DNA from: Marinobacter sp. SS13-12
Lineage (GTDB): Bacteria; Pseudomonadota; Gammaproteobacteria; Pseudomonadales; Oleiphilaceae
Length of the DNA: 64,000 nucleotides
Direction: 5' to 3'
Assembly: GCF_030227115.1 (NCBI RefSeq)
Contig: NZ_JASSUA010000001.1
Coordinates: forward strand, 930,001-994,000
Shown: one piece after another, positions 8,601 to 17,320 of the stretch
Position numbering within the stretch: position 1 is the stretch's first letter
Layout of the letters: every line of letters starts with the position of its first letter
Notes under the pieces: model-generated
What the model was told of the DNA's origin: nothing
The model's input: only the letters and a program-made list of their open reading frames with translations
Database searches by the model: none
Translations under genes and position numbers: made by a program

Positions 8601-9204
8601 GCTGGTGCTGGATACGGAAGTGTATTCCAACACCGGCGGTCAGCAGTCCAAGGCCACGCCCATGGGAGCGATTGCCAAGTTTGCTGCCGCCGGCAAGGAA
8701 ACCCGCAAGAAAGACCTTGGCCTGCTGGCCATGAGTTATGGCCACGTTTACGTCGCCCAGATTGCCATGCAGTCCCACAGCAACCAGACCACCAAAGCCC
8801 TGCAGGAAGCCGAAAACTTTGACGGTCCGGCGCTGATCATTGCCCACAGCCCCTGCATTGCCCATGGCTATGACCTGGTGCATTCCCCGGCGCAACAGAA
8901 GCGGGCAGTGGACAGCTGGGCCTGGCCGATCTATCGATTCGACCCCCGCCGGATCCACCAGGGCCTGCCGCCCCTGCAACTGGACTCCGTGCGCCAGAAA
9001 GTGCCCATGAAAACCTACATGCAGGAGGAAGCTCGCTTCCGCATGCTGGAGTTGCGGGATCCACAGCGCTACGAGCAGCTGGCGAGCGCAGCCAGTGACG
9101 CGGCAACGGAGCAGCGGGAGCTGTATATGCAGCTGGCGGGTATCCACTTTGAGCCCCATGAATCACCTGCCGATCCGGCCAAGGGAGCAGACCATCATGA
9201 CTGA
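5611..9204 (+). CDS. nifJ: Pyruvate:ferredoxin (flavodoxin) oxidoreductase
   Basis: A 1197-aa single-chain enzyme that oxidatively decarboxylates pyruvate to acetyl-CoA and reduces ferredoxin or flavodoxin. Domains in order: the N-terminal pyrimidine-binding TPP domain (YPITPASVMGEHAD), a CoA-binding region, the gamma domain (GLGADGTVSSNK), a two-cluster ferredoxin domain starting at Cys692 (CVQCNFC) and Cys749 (CTGCGLC), then the TPP-diphosphate domain with CAGCGETPY, GDGWAYDIGYGG (about 973) and NTGGQQSKATP (about 1007). The ATG at 5611 was chosen because GGAGGGG lies six bases upstream; a GTG two codons earlier is less well placed. The enzyme is oxygen-labile in most organisms, yet no nitrogenase genes are nearby. 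It overlaps the next gene by eight bases. Confidence 0.95.
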   Translation: MVFQTLDGNEAVASVAYRLSETIAIYPITPASVMGEHADDWAAQGKPNLWGQVPGVVEMQSEAGAAGAMHGALQSGSLVTTFTASQGLLLMLPNLFKIAGELSPFCMHVAARSVATHALSIFCDHSDVMSARGTGFALLASGSVQEAQDLAAIGHAVTLESRIPVMHFFDGFRTSHEIDKIVALSDEDLQALVSHDGVEAHRNRRMTPDRPVIRGTSQNPDAFFQSREATNPFYQAFPERLEAVMARFGDITGRQYQLFDYVGHPEAERVVILMGSGAECAHETVEWLMEQGQKVGVLKVRLFRPFAGDRFLQALPDTVKHLAVLDRTKEPGAQGEPLLLEVSGALMEAYSRGDRQVLPRVIGGRYGLSSREFTPAMVCAVFDQLDEPSPKTRFTVGVRDDVTHLSLDVNSELDIESPKTRRALFFGLGADGTVSSNKSSIKILGEGTDLFAQGHFVYDSKKSGATTVSHLRFGPLPIRSSYQIRQAQFVAVHAPQFLERFDVLEHAAPGATVLLNVPWPPDQVWDRLSVEAQRVLVERKAHLFVIDAAEVAERAGLERRINTVMQVCFFALADILPRDEAIAHIKESIRQTWGRRGPEVVRRNVEAVDSALANLHEVTVPGEVTATRSRPPRVPEDAPDFVQKVTRLLMDGQGEKLPVSAFPPDGTWPTGTSQYEKRSIALEIPIWESDLCVQCNFCAMICPHTAITSKVFEPEAAKGAPDTFEAVPETHTRELEGLDYRIQVAPEDCTGCGLCVEVCPAKDRSQPKRKAINMRPLEEHREVEAENLAFLRSLPDVPRDRIPRDFKSLPLLIPLFEYSGACAGCGETPYIRLLTQLLGDRLLIANATGCSSIYGGNLPTTPYTVNADGRGPTWNNSLFEDAAELGLGMRMGLNKLVGRARQLLEDMKDKLPPELYLDLTSPCATLDETAMMTRRQAVERLRDWLSDQQGPEARELASLADELCPKSVWVIGGDGWAYDIGYGGLDHALASGQNIKLLVLDTEVYSNTGGQQSKATPMGAIAKFAAAGKETRKKDLGLLAMSYGHVYVAQIAMQSHSNQTTKALQEAENFDGPALIIAHSPCIAHGYDLVHSPAQQKRAVDSWAWPIYRFDPRRIHQGLPPLQLDSVRQKVPMKTYMQEEARFRMLELRDPQRYEQLASAASDAATEQRELYMQLAGIHFEPHESPADPAKGADHHD

Positions 9205-10198
9205 CCTGACAACCCGGTGGCTCGGGCTGGACCTGAGATCGCCCCTGGTGGTTGGCGCCAGCCCGCTGACCGATGATCTGGACGCACTCAAAGCCTGTGT
9301 AGAGGCCGGCGCCGGTGCCATCGTGATGCATTCACTGTTCGAGGAACAGCTGGTCGCGGAGCAGATGGCCGCCCATCGGTTTATTGATTCCCGAATCAAT
9401 ACCGATGCGGAGGCGCGCTCCTTCTTCCCGGAATCCGAAGTGTTTGAAATGGGCTCCAGCAGCTACCTCAAACGTCTGGGACTTCTGCAAACCGCGCTGG
9501 ATGTGCCGGTGATTGCGTCGCTCAACGGCATTTCCCCTGGTGGCTGGACCCAGCATGCCCGGGAGCTGGAAGAGGCCGGTGCGGCGGCCATCGAGCTCAA
9601 TCTTTACGATCTGACCACCGACCCGTCCGACACGGCCGTTTCCCTGGAACAGCGCCAGCTTGAGGTGGTGCGCTCGGTGGTGGAGCAGGTCACCATCCCG
9701 GTCAGCGTCAAACTGTCGCCCTTCTATTCCGCGTTACCTGCTTTTGTGGCAGGCGTGGAAGCTGCGGGGGCCCGGGGGCTGGTGCTGTTCAACCGCTTCT
9801 ATCAGCCGGATATGGATCTTGAGGAACTGGAGCTGAGCCGGGAAGTGGTGCTGTCCACCAGTGCCGAACTGCCCCTGAGGCTGCACGGACTGGCGATGCT
9901 GTTCAACCGTACCACGCTGGAAATGGCGGCCTCCGGCGGCGTTCACAGCGGCGATGATGCTGCCAAAGCCATCCTGTCCGGCGCAACGGTGGTGCAAGTG
10001 GTGTCGGCGCTGTTGGGCGAGGGGCCAACGGCGCTGGCCAGAATCACCGACGAACTGAACCAGCGCCTGTCGACCATGGGCTATACCACCCTCACCGAAG
10101 CGCGCGGCGCCCTGTCACTGGAGAATGCACCCAATGCCCAGACCTGGGAGCGATTGAATTACGCCCGCCTGTTGCATGGCTGGCAATCGTCTCAGTGA
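9197..10198 (+). CDS. Dihydroorotate dehydrogenase-like flavoprotein linked to NifJ
   Basis: A 333-aa TIM-barrel protein of the dihydroorotate dehydrogenase superfamily (PLVVGASPLT near the N terminus, ELNLYDL, VSVKLSP, SGGVHSGDDAAKAILSGA near the phosphate-binding C-terminal part). It differs from biosynthetic PyrD and belongs to the DHODH-like group often encoded directly after nifJ. The start overlaps the end of nifJ, so the two are probably made together. A role in passing electrons to or from ferredoxin is an inference. Its 3' end overlaps the convergent transporter gene by seven bases. Confidence 0.8.
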   Translation: MTDLTTRWLGLDLRSPLVVGASPLTDDLDALKACVEAGAGAIVMHSLFEEQLVAEQMAAHRFIDSRINTDAEARSFFPESEVFEMGSSSYLKRLGLLQTALDVPVIASLNGISPGGWTQHARELEEAGAAAIELNLYDLTTDPSDTAVSLEQRQLEVVRSVVEQVTIPVSVKLSPFYSALPAFVAGVEAAGARGLVLFNRFYQPDMDLEELELSREVVLSTSAELPLRLHGLAMLFNRTTLEMAASGGVHSGDDAAKAILSGATVVQVVSALLGEGPTALARITDELNQRLSTMGYTTLTEARGALSLENAPNAQTWERLNYARLLHGWQSSQ

Positions 10199-11166
10199 GC
10201 TGAAATCGATTGGTCGGGTTTGCTGATCAAGCGCGGTAACCATTTCAGGTAGGCTGTCATCCCGAACAATTCCACCAACGACTGGAATACAATCACCACC
10301 ACCGCCGGCGCCCATGACTCTGGTAATGCGATGGCAAAAGGCAGCACCACGAAGGAGTTGCGGGTGCCGAAGCTGAACGCCAGGGTTCGCCCTTGTGCGC
10401 CCGGTAAATGGAAGCTCCTGCTCAGCACTTTGCCGACCAGTGCAGCGGCCACCAGATAGAGCGAAAAAATCACCAGCAACTGGGGCAGCATGCGCCCGGT
10501 CTGCATGACCAGGGTGATCTGTGATGCTGCAATCATGAACACCACCAGAGCCAGGACCGGCACCGGCAGCCAGCCAAGGGCCCGGATATAACCTGTAAAG
10601 GCTGGCCTTTGTTCACCGGCTTTCTCTGTCAGCCAGGCCAGTAGCAACGGGGTCAGGATCAGCCCGAAAAACACCGGCACAAAATGCCCGGTCAGGTTGG
10701 TGCTGACCATGTCGTCTCCGAGAAACAGCCAGAGATAGATCGGTAATGTCAGGATCTGCAGAACCAGCAGGATCGGACTGGCGGCAATGGCCCGGGCGCC
10801 GTCACCGCCGCCCAGATGGGTAAAGCTGATAAACCAGTCTGTGCAGGGCACCAGCAGGACCAGCAGAATGCCAAGCCGGATGGCAGGGTCTGCAGGCGCA
10901 ATGAACAGCAGCAGCCACACGATGGCGGGCATGATAAGAAAGTTGCCCAAGACCAGGGCGGTATTGAACCGCCTGTCGCGGAAAGCGGCAGCCAGGTGGG
11001 TCAGTGGCACCTGGGTAAAGGTGGTATACAGGAGCACCCCGAGCACCGGCCAGAGCAGGGTCTCAAAGGTCACTGTGACCGCTGGCCAAAACCAGCCGGT
11101 CACCATGCCGAAGATGATTGCCGCCAGATAAAGCCAGACCTGATGGCGCTCCAGCGAATCTTTCAT
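10192..11166 (-). CDS. ACR3/BASS-family transporter, possible arsenite exporter
   Basis: A 324-aa protein with about ten membrane helices. Cys108 in LVPCTDW matches the essential cysteine of ACR3 (PCT in helix 4), and Glu299 in SLVELFG matches the conserved acidic residue late in the protein, so As(III) extrusion is plausible. Another substrate of the bile-acid:sodium symporter superfamily is not excluded. It lies with a thioesterase gene rather than in the ars operon, which starts about 7 kb away. The two minus-strand genes are 12 bases apart and probably co-transcribed. Confidence 0.65.
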   Translation of the reverse strand: MKDSLERHQVWLYLAAIIFGMVTGWFWPAVTVTFETLLWPVLGVLLYTTFTQVPLTHLAAAFRDRRFNTALVLGNFLIMPAIVWLLLFIAPADPAIRLGILLVLLVPCTDWFISFTHLGGGDGARAIAASPILLVLQILTLPIYLWLFLGDDMVSTNLTGHFVPVFFGLILTPLLLAWLTEKAGEQRPAFTGYIRALGWLPVPVLALVVFMIAASQITLVMQTGRMLPQLLVIFSLYLVAAALVGKVLSRSFHLPGAQGRTLAFSFGTRNSFVVLPFAIALPESWAPAVVVIVFQSLVELFGMTAYLKWLPRLISKPDQSISAH

Positions 11167-11178
11167 TATGGCGCTGAC

Positions 11179-11583
11179 TCAGCCGTTTTGTGACGGTACT
11201 TCGCGAATACGGCCGTGTTCATCAATGGCCACATACACAAAGAGCCCCTCCGTTACCTTGCGAGGCGCTTGTGCCGTGCGGTCCAGGGTCCAGACTTCAA
11301 TGTTGATCTTCATTGAGCTGCGGCCCACTTCGACCAACTCTCCGTAACAACCAACCTGGGAACCAACCCGCAGCGGTGACAGGAACTCCATTCGATCCAT
11401 GGCAACCGTGGCGTTGCGGCCCTGGGAGATTCGCCCCGCCATGGTGGCGGCGGCAATGTCCATCTGTTTGACCAGCCAGCCGGCGAACACATCACCGTTG
11501 GGGTTGGTGTCGGAGGGCAGGGGGATTATCTGGATTATCAGTTCACCCCGGGGCATGGGTTTGTCGTCATCGAGCGCGGTCAT
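11179..11583 (-). CDS. Acyl-CoA thioesterase, YciA-type hotdog fold
   Basis: A 134-aa single hotdog-domain protein. The segment NPNGDVFAGWLVKQMDIA carries the Asn/Asp/Gly pattern of the YciA/acyl-CoA hydrolase family, and the strand-rich middle (SPLRVGSQVGCYGELVEVG) fits the fold. It likely hydrolyses acyl-CoA to free acid and CoA in the cytoplasm. It is the first gene of the minus-strand pair with the ACR3-like transporter; no functional link between them is evident. Confidence 0.82.
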   Translation of the reverse strand: MTALDDDKPMPRGELIIQIIPLPSDTNPNGDVFAGWLVKQMDIAAATMAGRISQGRNATVAMDRMEFLSPLRVGSQVGCYGELVEVGRSSMKINIEVWTLDRTAQAPRKVTEGLFVYVAIDEHGRIREVPSQNG

Positions 11584-11685
11584 GAATTAACCTTTCTGGT
11601 CTGGAATTGTTTTAGTACCACGCATGGTAGCGGCCTTTGCGGGGTCTGCAAGAAAAATTGAACGACCTGTTCTATATTGCAGGTG

Positions 11686-11703
11686 TTGTAACAAAGTTGT
11701 CAC
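11686..11703 (+). promoter_or_regulatory. Pho box (PhoB binding site) upstream of pstS
   Basis: Two 7-base direct repeats, TTGTAAC (11686-11692) and TTGTCAC (11697-11703), are separated by AAAG. This is the 7-4-7 layout of a PhoB box, whose consensus half is CTGTCAT. It lies 75 bases before the pstS GTG, and a TTTATC-like -10 follows about ten bases downstream, as expected when PhoB replaces the -35. Confidence 0.75.
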
Positions 11704-11777
11704 AGAGTGCCTTTATCGTTCACACATCGGTGAAGCAAACCCGACATAAAAGTCAAAGTGACAAATGGAGACTCAAC

Positions 11778-12836
11778 GTGATCAAACTTAAAACAGCCCT
11801 TACAACTCTGGCACTGGCAGGCAGCATCGCCGCCGTGTCAACTCCGGCCATGGCTCGCGACACCATCAACATTGTCGGATCCTCTACCGTTTATCCGTTT
11901 GCTACTGTAGTAGCCGAGCGTTTTGGTCGTAACACCGACTTCCCGACTCCGAAGCTGGAATCCACAGGCTCCGGCGGCGGGCTGAAGCTGTTCTGTGAAG
12001 GTGTTGGTACCCAGCACCCGGACATCACCAATGCTTCACGTCGCATGAAGAAGAGTGAGTTTGACAACTGCCAGGCCAACGGCGTCAAGGAAATCACCGA
12101 GGTACGTATCGGCGCTGATGGTATTGTCATGGCCAACTCCAAGGATGCGGAAAAGCTTGATCTGACCCTGGAGCAGGTTTTCCTTGCCCTCGCCAAAGAT
12201 GTGCCGAACCCGGACGGTGGTGACGAACTGGTCGCCAACCCTTACATGAACTGGAGTGACATCGACTCCAGCTTGCCGGATTATGAAATCAGCGTAATGG
12301 GTCCTCCTCCGACTTCAGGTACTCGCGACGCATTTGTTGAGCTCGCCATGGAGAGCGGCTGCAAACAGTTCGACATGATTGCACAGATGGAAGACGCGAA
12401 CGAAGACAAGTTCAAGAGCGTGTGTCACAGCATGCGTGAAGACGGTCCGTTCATTGAAGCTGGCGAAAACGACAACCTGATTGTGCAGCGCCTGGCACAG
12501 GATCCGGAAACACTGGGTATCTTCGGTTACAGCTTCCTGATGGAAAACTCAGGCCAGATCCAGGCCGCGACTGTAAACGGTGTTGAGCCGACTCCGGAGA
12601 ATATTTCCAGCGATAAATACCCGGTCGCCCGTTCACTTTGGTTCTACGTCAAGAACGCTCACGTGGGTGTGGTCCCGGGAATAAAGGAATACATTGCCGA
12701 GTTTACCAGCGAAGGCGCCTGGGGCGACAATGGCTATCTGGTTGATGTAGGGCTGATCCCACTCCCGCGTAACCAGCGTATGGCAACGGCTAAGAGAGTA
12801 AAAGATCTGGAGCCGATGACTGGTAACGAGCTGTAA
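11778..12836 (+). CDS. pstS: Phosphate ABC transporter periplasmic binding protein PstS
   Basis: A 352-aa protein with a Sec signal peptide (about residues 1-25, ending TPAMA). Phosphate-binding motifs are GSSTVYP soon after cleavage, STGSGGGLKLFCEG, and PPTSGTRDAFVEL. It delivers phosphate, and unavoidably some arsenate, to PstCAB. The GTG at 11778 is preferred over an in-frame ATG far upstream because GGAG lies seven bases before it and the signal peptide then begins correctly. It is expressed behind a Pho box and separated from pstC by a terminator-like hairpin, so it is probably made in excess. Confidence 0.95.
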   Translation: MIKLKTALTTLALAGSIAAVSTPAMARDTINIVGSSTVYPFATVVAERFGRNTDFPTPKLESTGSGGGLKLFCEGVGTQHPDITNASRRMKKSEFDNCQANGVKEITEVRIGADGIVMANSKDAEKLDLTLEQVFLALAKDVPNPDGGDELVANPYMNWSDIDSSLPDYEISVMGPPPTSGTRDAFVELAMESGCKQFDMIAQMEDANEDKFKSVCHSMREDGPFIEAGENDNLIVQRLAQDPETLGIFGYSFLMENSGQIQAATVNGVEPTPENISSDKYPVARSLWFYVKNAHVGVVPGIKEYIAEFTSEGAWGDNGYLVDVGLIPLPRNQRMATAKRVKDLEPMTGNEL

Positions 12837-12870
12837 GGCTTCATCAGTCAGTGTCAGGGATGACTGATAA

Positions 12871-12903
12871 GGAACGCGGGCTGAAGGCTCGCGTTCCTTT
12901 ATT
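12871..12903 (+). terminator. Hairpin after pstS (terminator or partial attenuator)
   Basis: GGAACGCG (12871-12878) pairs with CGCGTTCC (12890-12897) around an 11-base loop and is followed by TTTATT. It lies between pstS and pstC, where partial termination would lower expression of the membrane and ATPase genes relative to the binding protein. Confidence 0.7.
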
Positions 12904-12984
12904 GCTTTAGTATGAATATTTTTGCGCGGCAAGCTGGCAAAATAGACGTCCAGTTAACTCAAAGCCATCAAAACAGAGACTGAT

Positions 12985-14373
12985 ATGCAGACGGCTAATC
13001 TTCTGCCCCTGGTTCTGGTTCTCGCCGTGGTTGCCTATGGCCTCGCGTACATGCGGTCCAGGGCTGTGGCGGCGCCGCTGGGCGGCATCCGGAATCTCAA
13101 GGCACTTCCTTTCTATTATGCGGCACGAGCAGCACTCTGGTGTGCGATTCCCGCATTGATTGTGCTGGCAGCCTGGGCCGGTTTCGAAGGCAAAGTTATT
13201 CAGGGCATCGTGATCGCATCGCTGCCTCAGGATACCTGGCCCGAATCTGCAGGGCAGGCCAGCCTGATACTCTCGCAAATCAGCAACGTTGCAGCAGGTA
13301 AGCTCAATCCTGAATTTGTGCCCGAGCATATTGCCGGGGCAGCGTCGCTACTGGAAGCGATGGAAAGCAAGAGCGAAAACTTCAAGGCTGCGCTGGTGAT
13401 ACTGATCGCAGTATTAGGGGGCACGTTTGCGTGGACCCGAGTCGCGCCCCATATCAACGCCCGGAAAAACGTAGAAACAACGTTGCGCAGAATTTTCTTT
13501 GTATGCGCCGCATTGGCAGTGTTGACCACAGCGGGCATCGTATTCTCGGTGATTCTGGAGACCGTACGTTTCTTCGGCCGAGTGCCGATTACCGAGTTCC
13601 TGTTTGGCACCACCTGGAGCCCTCAGACCGCCTTGCGTGCCGATCAGGTAGGTTCCGACGGTGCCTTTGGCGTTATCCCGCTATTTACCGGCACCCTGTT
13701 GATTTCCGCCATTGCTTTGCTGGTTGCCGTGCCTGTCGGCCTGCTTTCTGCCATTTACCTGTCCGAGTATGCCAGCAAACGGATGCGCTCAACGGTGAAG
13801 CCGATACTGGAGATGCTCGCGGGCATCCCCACCGTGGTTTACGGTTTTTTTGCCGCTTTGACGGTAGCCCCGTTTATCCGTGATCTTGCTCAAATAGTGG
13901 GGCTGGAAGCCTCTTCACAGAGCGCACTTGCCGCCGGCCTGGTGATGGGAATCATGATCGTGCCATTTGTGTCTTCGTTGTCGGATGACGTGATCAATGC
14001 GGTACCTCAGACCATGAGAGATGGATCCCTGGCGCTCGGTGCAACACAGTCCGAAACCATGAAGAAGGTGATTTTTCCGGCGGCCCTGCCCGGAATCATC
14101 GGCGGTATCCTGTTGGCAGCATCCCGCGCCATTGGCGAAACCATGATCGTGGTGATGGCGGCAGGACTGGCAGCCAACCTGACGGCCAATCCGTTGGAGT
14201 CGGTAACGACAGTAACCGTTCAGATTGCAACATTGCTGGTGGGTGATCAGGAGTTTGACAGCGCCAAGACCCTGTCTGCCTTTGCATTGGGTATGTTGTT
14301 GTTCATAGTGACGCTGCTGCTCAACGTGGTTGCCCTCAAGATCGTACGCAAATATAGGGAACAGTATGAGTGA
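12985..14373 (+). CDS. pstC: Phosphate ABC transporter permease PstC
   Basis: A 462-aa inner-membrane permease. The C-terminal part is canonical PstC, with IYLSEYAS, EMLAGIPTVVYGFFA and the EAA-type loop (DGSLALGATQSETMKKV...ALPG). The N-terminal third adds two membrane segments and a polar loop, so the protein is about 150 residues longer than E. coli PstC (about 319 aa); this extended form occurs in a number of marine and pseudomonad relatives. Its stop overlaps the pstA start (ATG at 14366). Confidence 0.92.
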   Translation: MQTANLLPLVLVLAVVAYGLAYMRSRAVAAPLGGIRNLKALPFYYAARAALWCAIPALIVLAAWAGFEGKVIQGIVIASLPQDTWPESAGQASLILSQISNVAAGKLNPEFVPEHIAGAASLLEAMESKSENFKAALVILIAVLGGTFAWTRVAPHINARKNVETTLRRIFFVCAALAVLTTAGIVFSVILETVRFFGRVPITEFLFGTTWSPQTALRADQVGSDGAFGVIPLFTGTLLISAIALLVAVPVGLLSAIYLSEYASKRMRSTVKPILEMLAGIPTVVYGFFAALTVAPFIRDLAQIVGLEASSQSALAAGLVMGIMIVPFVSSLSDDVINAVPQTMRDGSLALGATQSETMKKVIFPAALPGIIGGILLAASRAIGETMIVVMAAGLAANLTANPLESVTTVTVQIATLLVGDQEFDSAKTLSAFALGMLLFIVTLLLNVVALKIVRKYREQYE

Positions 14374-15643
14374 TCAACGTTCTCAGGCGGAGATAGTCCG
14401 CAACTCGCTGAAACGCCGGTACCGCAAGGAACGTAGATTTCGCCTGTACGGAATTCTGGCAATTTTCATCGCCCTCGCGTCCCTGGTAATCCTGTTTGCC
14501 GATATTATCGGTAAGGGACATACAGGGTTCATAAAAACCACTATAACCCTGAATGTAACCCTCGATTCCGAAATGATGTACCTGGATGATCCGACCGACG
14601 AAGATCAGCGGTCTATGGCAGATTTCACTGCGCCTATTATTGCTGCATTGCAAGAGCAGATTCCGGAAGCAGAAGGCGCTGCGGATAAGCGTGCCCTGGG
14701 CGGCTTCCTCGGGACTTATGCATCCAGTGAGATTCGCGACCTTTTGATAAAGAATCCGGACCTTCTTGATACCACCCAGACAATCGAGTTCCCGGCCCAT
14801 GACCGGGTGTCGGTATACGTCAAACACGCGGGGAATCCCCGGTACAGCATTAAGCTGTCCGAGCAGCAACAACGCTGGGTGGATGAATTGTTGGAGAAAG
14901 GGATTATCGATACCAGCTTTAACGACGTGCTGTTCAGTCGAGGCGACTCCAGGGAGCCTGCCAATGCTGGCGTTCTTGGTGCGATAGTCGGCTCCCTGCT
15001 GACCATGCTGGTGACCCTGGCGATCTCGTTTCCAGTGGGCATTGCGGCCGCAGTGTATCTGGAAGAATTCGCGCCCCAGAACAAGATCACCGATTTCATC
15101 GAGGTCAATATCAACAACCTGGCCGCAGTGCCATCGATCATCTTCGGTCTGCTGGGCCTTGCGGTCTTCATTGGTCTGTTCGGCATGCCGCGGTCAGTGC
15201 CCGTGGTGGGCGGCATGGTATTGGCACTGATGACGCTGCCAACGATCATCATTTCCAGCCGCGCGGCCATCAAGAGCGTGCCGCCCTCTATACGTGAGGC
15301 GGCCGAAGGTGTCGGTGCCTCCAAGATGCAGGTGGTGCTCCATCACGTGATACCCCTGGCGATGCCCGGCATGCTGACCGGTTCCATCATCGGTATGGCC
15401 CAGGCCCTGGGGGAGACGGCACCGTTGCTATTGATCGGCATGGTGGCCTTTATCGTGGACGTACCGGGCGGCTTTTTTGATTCAGCCACCGTACTGCCGG
15501 TACAGATATACCTGTGGGCAAGCAGCTCCGAGCAGGGTTTTGTCGAGCTGGCATCCGCCGCCATTATGGTGCTGCTCACCTTCATGATCAGTATGAACGC
15601 ACTGGCGATCTGGCTGCGCAAGCGGCTTGAGCGTCGCTGGTAA
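14366..15643 (+). CDS. pstA: Phosphate ABC transporter permease PstA
   Basis: A 425-aa permease, longer than E. coli PstA (about 296 aa). One N-terminal helix (about residues 27-48) is followed by a roughly 170-residue soluble, probably periplasmic, insertion before the usual permease helices. Conserved PstA elements are [25 protein letters not shown], and the EAA loop [20 protein letters not shown]. The start was placed at the ATG overlapping the end of pstC, just before MSDQRSQ. The matching extensions in PstC and PstA suggest they meet in the periplasm. Confidence 0.92.
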   Translation: MSDQRSQAEIVRNSLKRRYRKERRFRLYGILAIFIALASLVILFADIIGKGHTGFIKTTITLNVTLDSEMMYLDDPTDEDQRSMADFTAPIIAALQEQIPEAEGAADKRALGGFLGTYASSEIRDLLIKNPDLLDTTQTIEFPAHDRVSVYVKHAGNPRYSIKLSEQQQRWVDELLEKGIIDTSFNDVLFSRGDSREPANAGVLGAIVGSLLTMLVTLAISFPVGIAAAVYLEEFAPQNKITDFIEVNINNLAAVPSIIFGLLGLAVFIGLFGMPRSVPVVGGMVLALMTLPTIIISSRAAIKSVPPSIREAAEGVGASKMQVVLHHVIPLAMPGMLTGSIIGMAQALGETAPLLLIGMVAFIVDVPGGFFDSATVLPVQIYLWASSSEQGFVELASAAIMVLLTFMISMNALAIWLRKRLERRW

Positions 15644-15653
15644 GGAGAACGAA

Positions 15654-16544
15654 ATGAACACGATGAATCCGAGCATTTCCACGGAAGCCAACATGCGAGA
15701 CCAGGACGCAGAGATTCCGGTGCCCCAGGACAAGCCAGAAGACACGGTAATCGAAGAAGGCAAGACGGTTGGGGAGCCCTTTTCTGACGACCCCAAGTTC
15801 AAGTTGCGTAACGTGAGCGTTTCATACGGTAGTGACCGCGCGATTAAGGATATCAGCCTCGATATTGGTCGGAATGAGGTGATCTCGTTTATCGGCCCCT
15901 CTGGTTGCGGCAAGTCGACTTTCCTGCGCTGCCTCAATCGCATGAATGACAGCATTGATATCTGTCGCGTCAAGGGCCAGCTGATGCTGGACAACGAGGA
16001 CATCTACAGCTCGAAACGGGATGTGGTCGAACTGAGGGCCCGTGTAGGCATGGTGTTCCAGAAGCCGAATCCCTTTCCAAAATCTATCTACGACAACGTG
16101 GCCTACGGCGCGAGAATTCACGGTTTGGCAAACCGAAAGTCCGATCTGGACGACATCGTCGAAAACAGCCTTCGCAAAGCCGGGTTGTGGGAAGAGGCGA
16201 AGGATCGTCTCGATGCAGTCGCGACCGGCATGTCCGGTGGTCAGCAGCAGCGACTTTGCATCGCAAGAGCCATCGCCGTGAGCCCGGAAGTGATCCTGAT
16301 GGACGAGCCCTGTTCTGCGCTGGACCCGATTGCGACTGCAAGAGTCGAGGAACTGATCGCCGACATGTCTGAGAGCTATACTATCGTAATCGTGACTCAC
16401 TCCATGCAACAGGCAGCGAGGGTGTCTAATCGCACCGCGTATTTCCATCTGGGGCATCTGGTTGAAGTAAACGAGACCAACAAGGTATTTACCTCACCGG
16501 AGCACGAGCTTACCGAATCCTACATCACTGGCCGTTTTGGTTAA
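15654..16544 (+). CDS. pstB: Phosphate ABC transporter ATPase PstB
   Basis: A 296-aa ATPase: Walker A GPSGCGKS (81-88), Q-loop in [16 protein letters not shown], signature SGGQQQR, Walker [14 protein letters not shown], and H-loop THSMQQA. An acidic, low-complexity N-terminal stretch of about 45 residues precedes the ATPase core and is not part of the fold. The ATG at 15654 has AAGGAG six bases upstream; the longer frame would start inside pstA. Confidence 0.95.
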   Translation: MNTMNPSISTEANMRDQDAEIPVPQDKPEDTVIEEGKTVGEPFSDDPKFKLRNVSVSYGSDRAIKDISLDIGRNEVISFIGPSGCGKSTFLRCLNRMNDSIDICRVKGQLMLDNEDIYSSKRDVVELRARVGMVFQKPNPFPKSIYDNVAYGARIHGLANRKSDLDDIVENSLRKAGLWEEAKDRLDAVATGMSGGQQQRLCIARAIAVSPEVILMDEPCSALDPIATARVEELIADMSESYTIVIVTHSMQQAARVSNRTAYFHLGHLVEVNETNKVFTSPEHELTESYITGRFG

Positions 16545-16577
16545 GCCCGGTACGGTTGAACACTGGAGAACAGAGTT

Positions 16578-17300
16578 ATGCCAGATAAAAAGGACGATGT
16601 TTACGGCGATCATATATCGCACAAGTTCAATGACGAACTGATGGCCCTGAAGAGCGAATTTCTCGAAATGGGCGGTCTGGTGGAATCCCAGGTGGATCGG
16701 GCCATCACAGCGTTGGTGGAGAACGACGGCCACCTGGCTGACGAAGTCCGTGCCACCGACAAGAAAGTCGACCAGATGGAAATCGAGATGGACGAGGAGG
16801 CCACTCTGATCCTGGCTCGTCGCCAACCCACGGCGCGGGACCTGCGACTGGTGGTTGCAGTGATCAAGATGGTCTCAGACCTGGAGCGTGTCGGTGACGA
16901 GGCCAAGAAAATCGCCAAGTTCGCCATCAAGCTGTCAGAGGAAGGCCAGGCGCCGCGTGGCTACGTGGAAGTGCGTCACATCGGCAATCATGTCCTGGCT
17001 ATGTTGCACGACGCCCTGGACGCCTTCGCACGCCTGGATTCTGAGCAGGCGCTGCGAATCATGAAGGAAGACAAGCGGGTGGACGAGGAGTACCAGGCGG
17101 CCACGCGCACGTTGTTGACCTTCATGATGGAAGACACCCGCAACATTTCCCGATGCATGTCGGTAATGTGGATTCTCCGTGCCCTGGAGCGGGTGGGGGA
17201 CCATGCCTGTAACATCGCCGAGAACGTGATCTTCATGGTCAAAGGCGAGGATGTTCGGCATACCCCTGTGGAAGAAGCCGAAAAAGTCGTTGGCCGCTGA
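16578..17300 (+). CDS. phoU: Phosphate signalling regulator PhoU
   Basis: A 240-aa all-helical protein with two PhoU repeats, marked by the metal-binding ExxxD patterns around SDLERVGDEAKKIAK and LERVGDHACNIAENV. PhoU couples the state of the PstSCAB transporter to the PhoR kinase and dampens the Pho response at high phosphate. It closes the pst operon and is followed directly by the structured repeat at 17321-17433. Confidence 0.95.
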   Translation: MPDKKDDVYGDHISHKFNDELMALKSEFLEMGGLVESQVDRAITALVENDGHLADEVRATDKKVDQMEIEMDEEATLILARRQPTARDLRLVVAVIKMVSDLERVGDEAKKIAKFAIKLSEEGQAPRGYVEVRHIGNHVLAMLHDALDAFARLDSEQALRIMKEDKRVDEEYQAATRTLLTFMMEDTRNISRCMSVMWILRALERVGDHACNIAENVIFMVKGEDVRHTPVEEAEKVVGR

Positions 17301-17320
17301 AGGCTAGGCACCAGGTTGCC

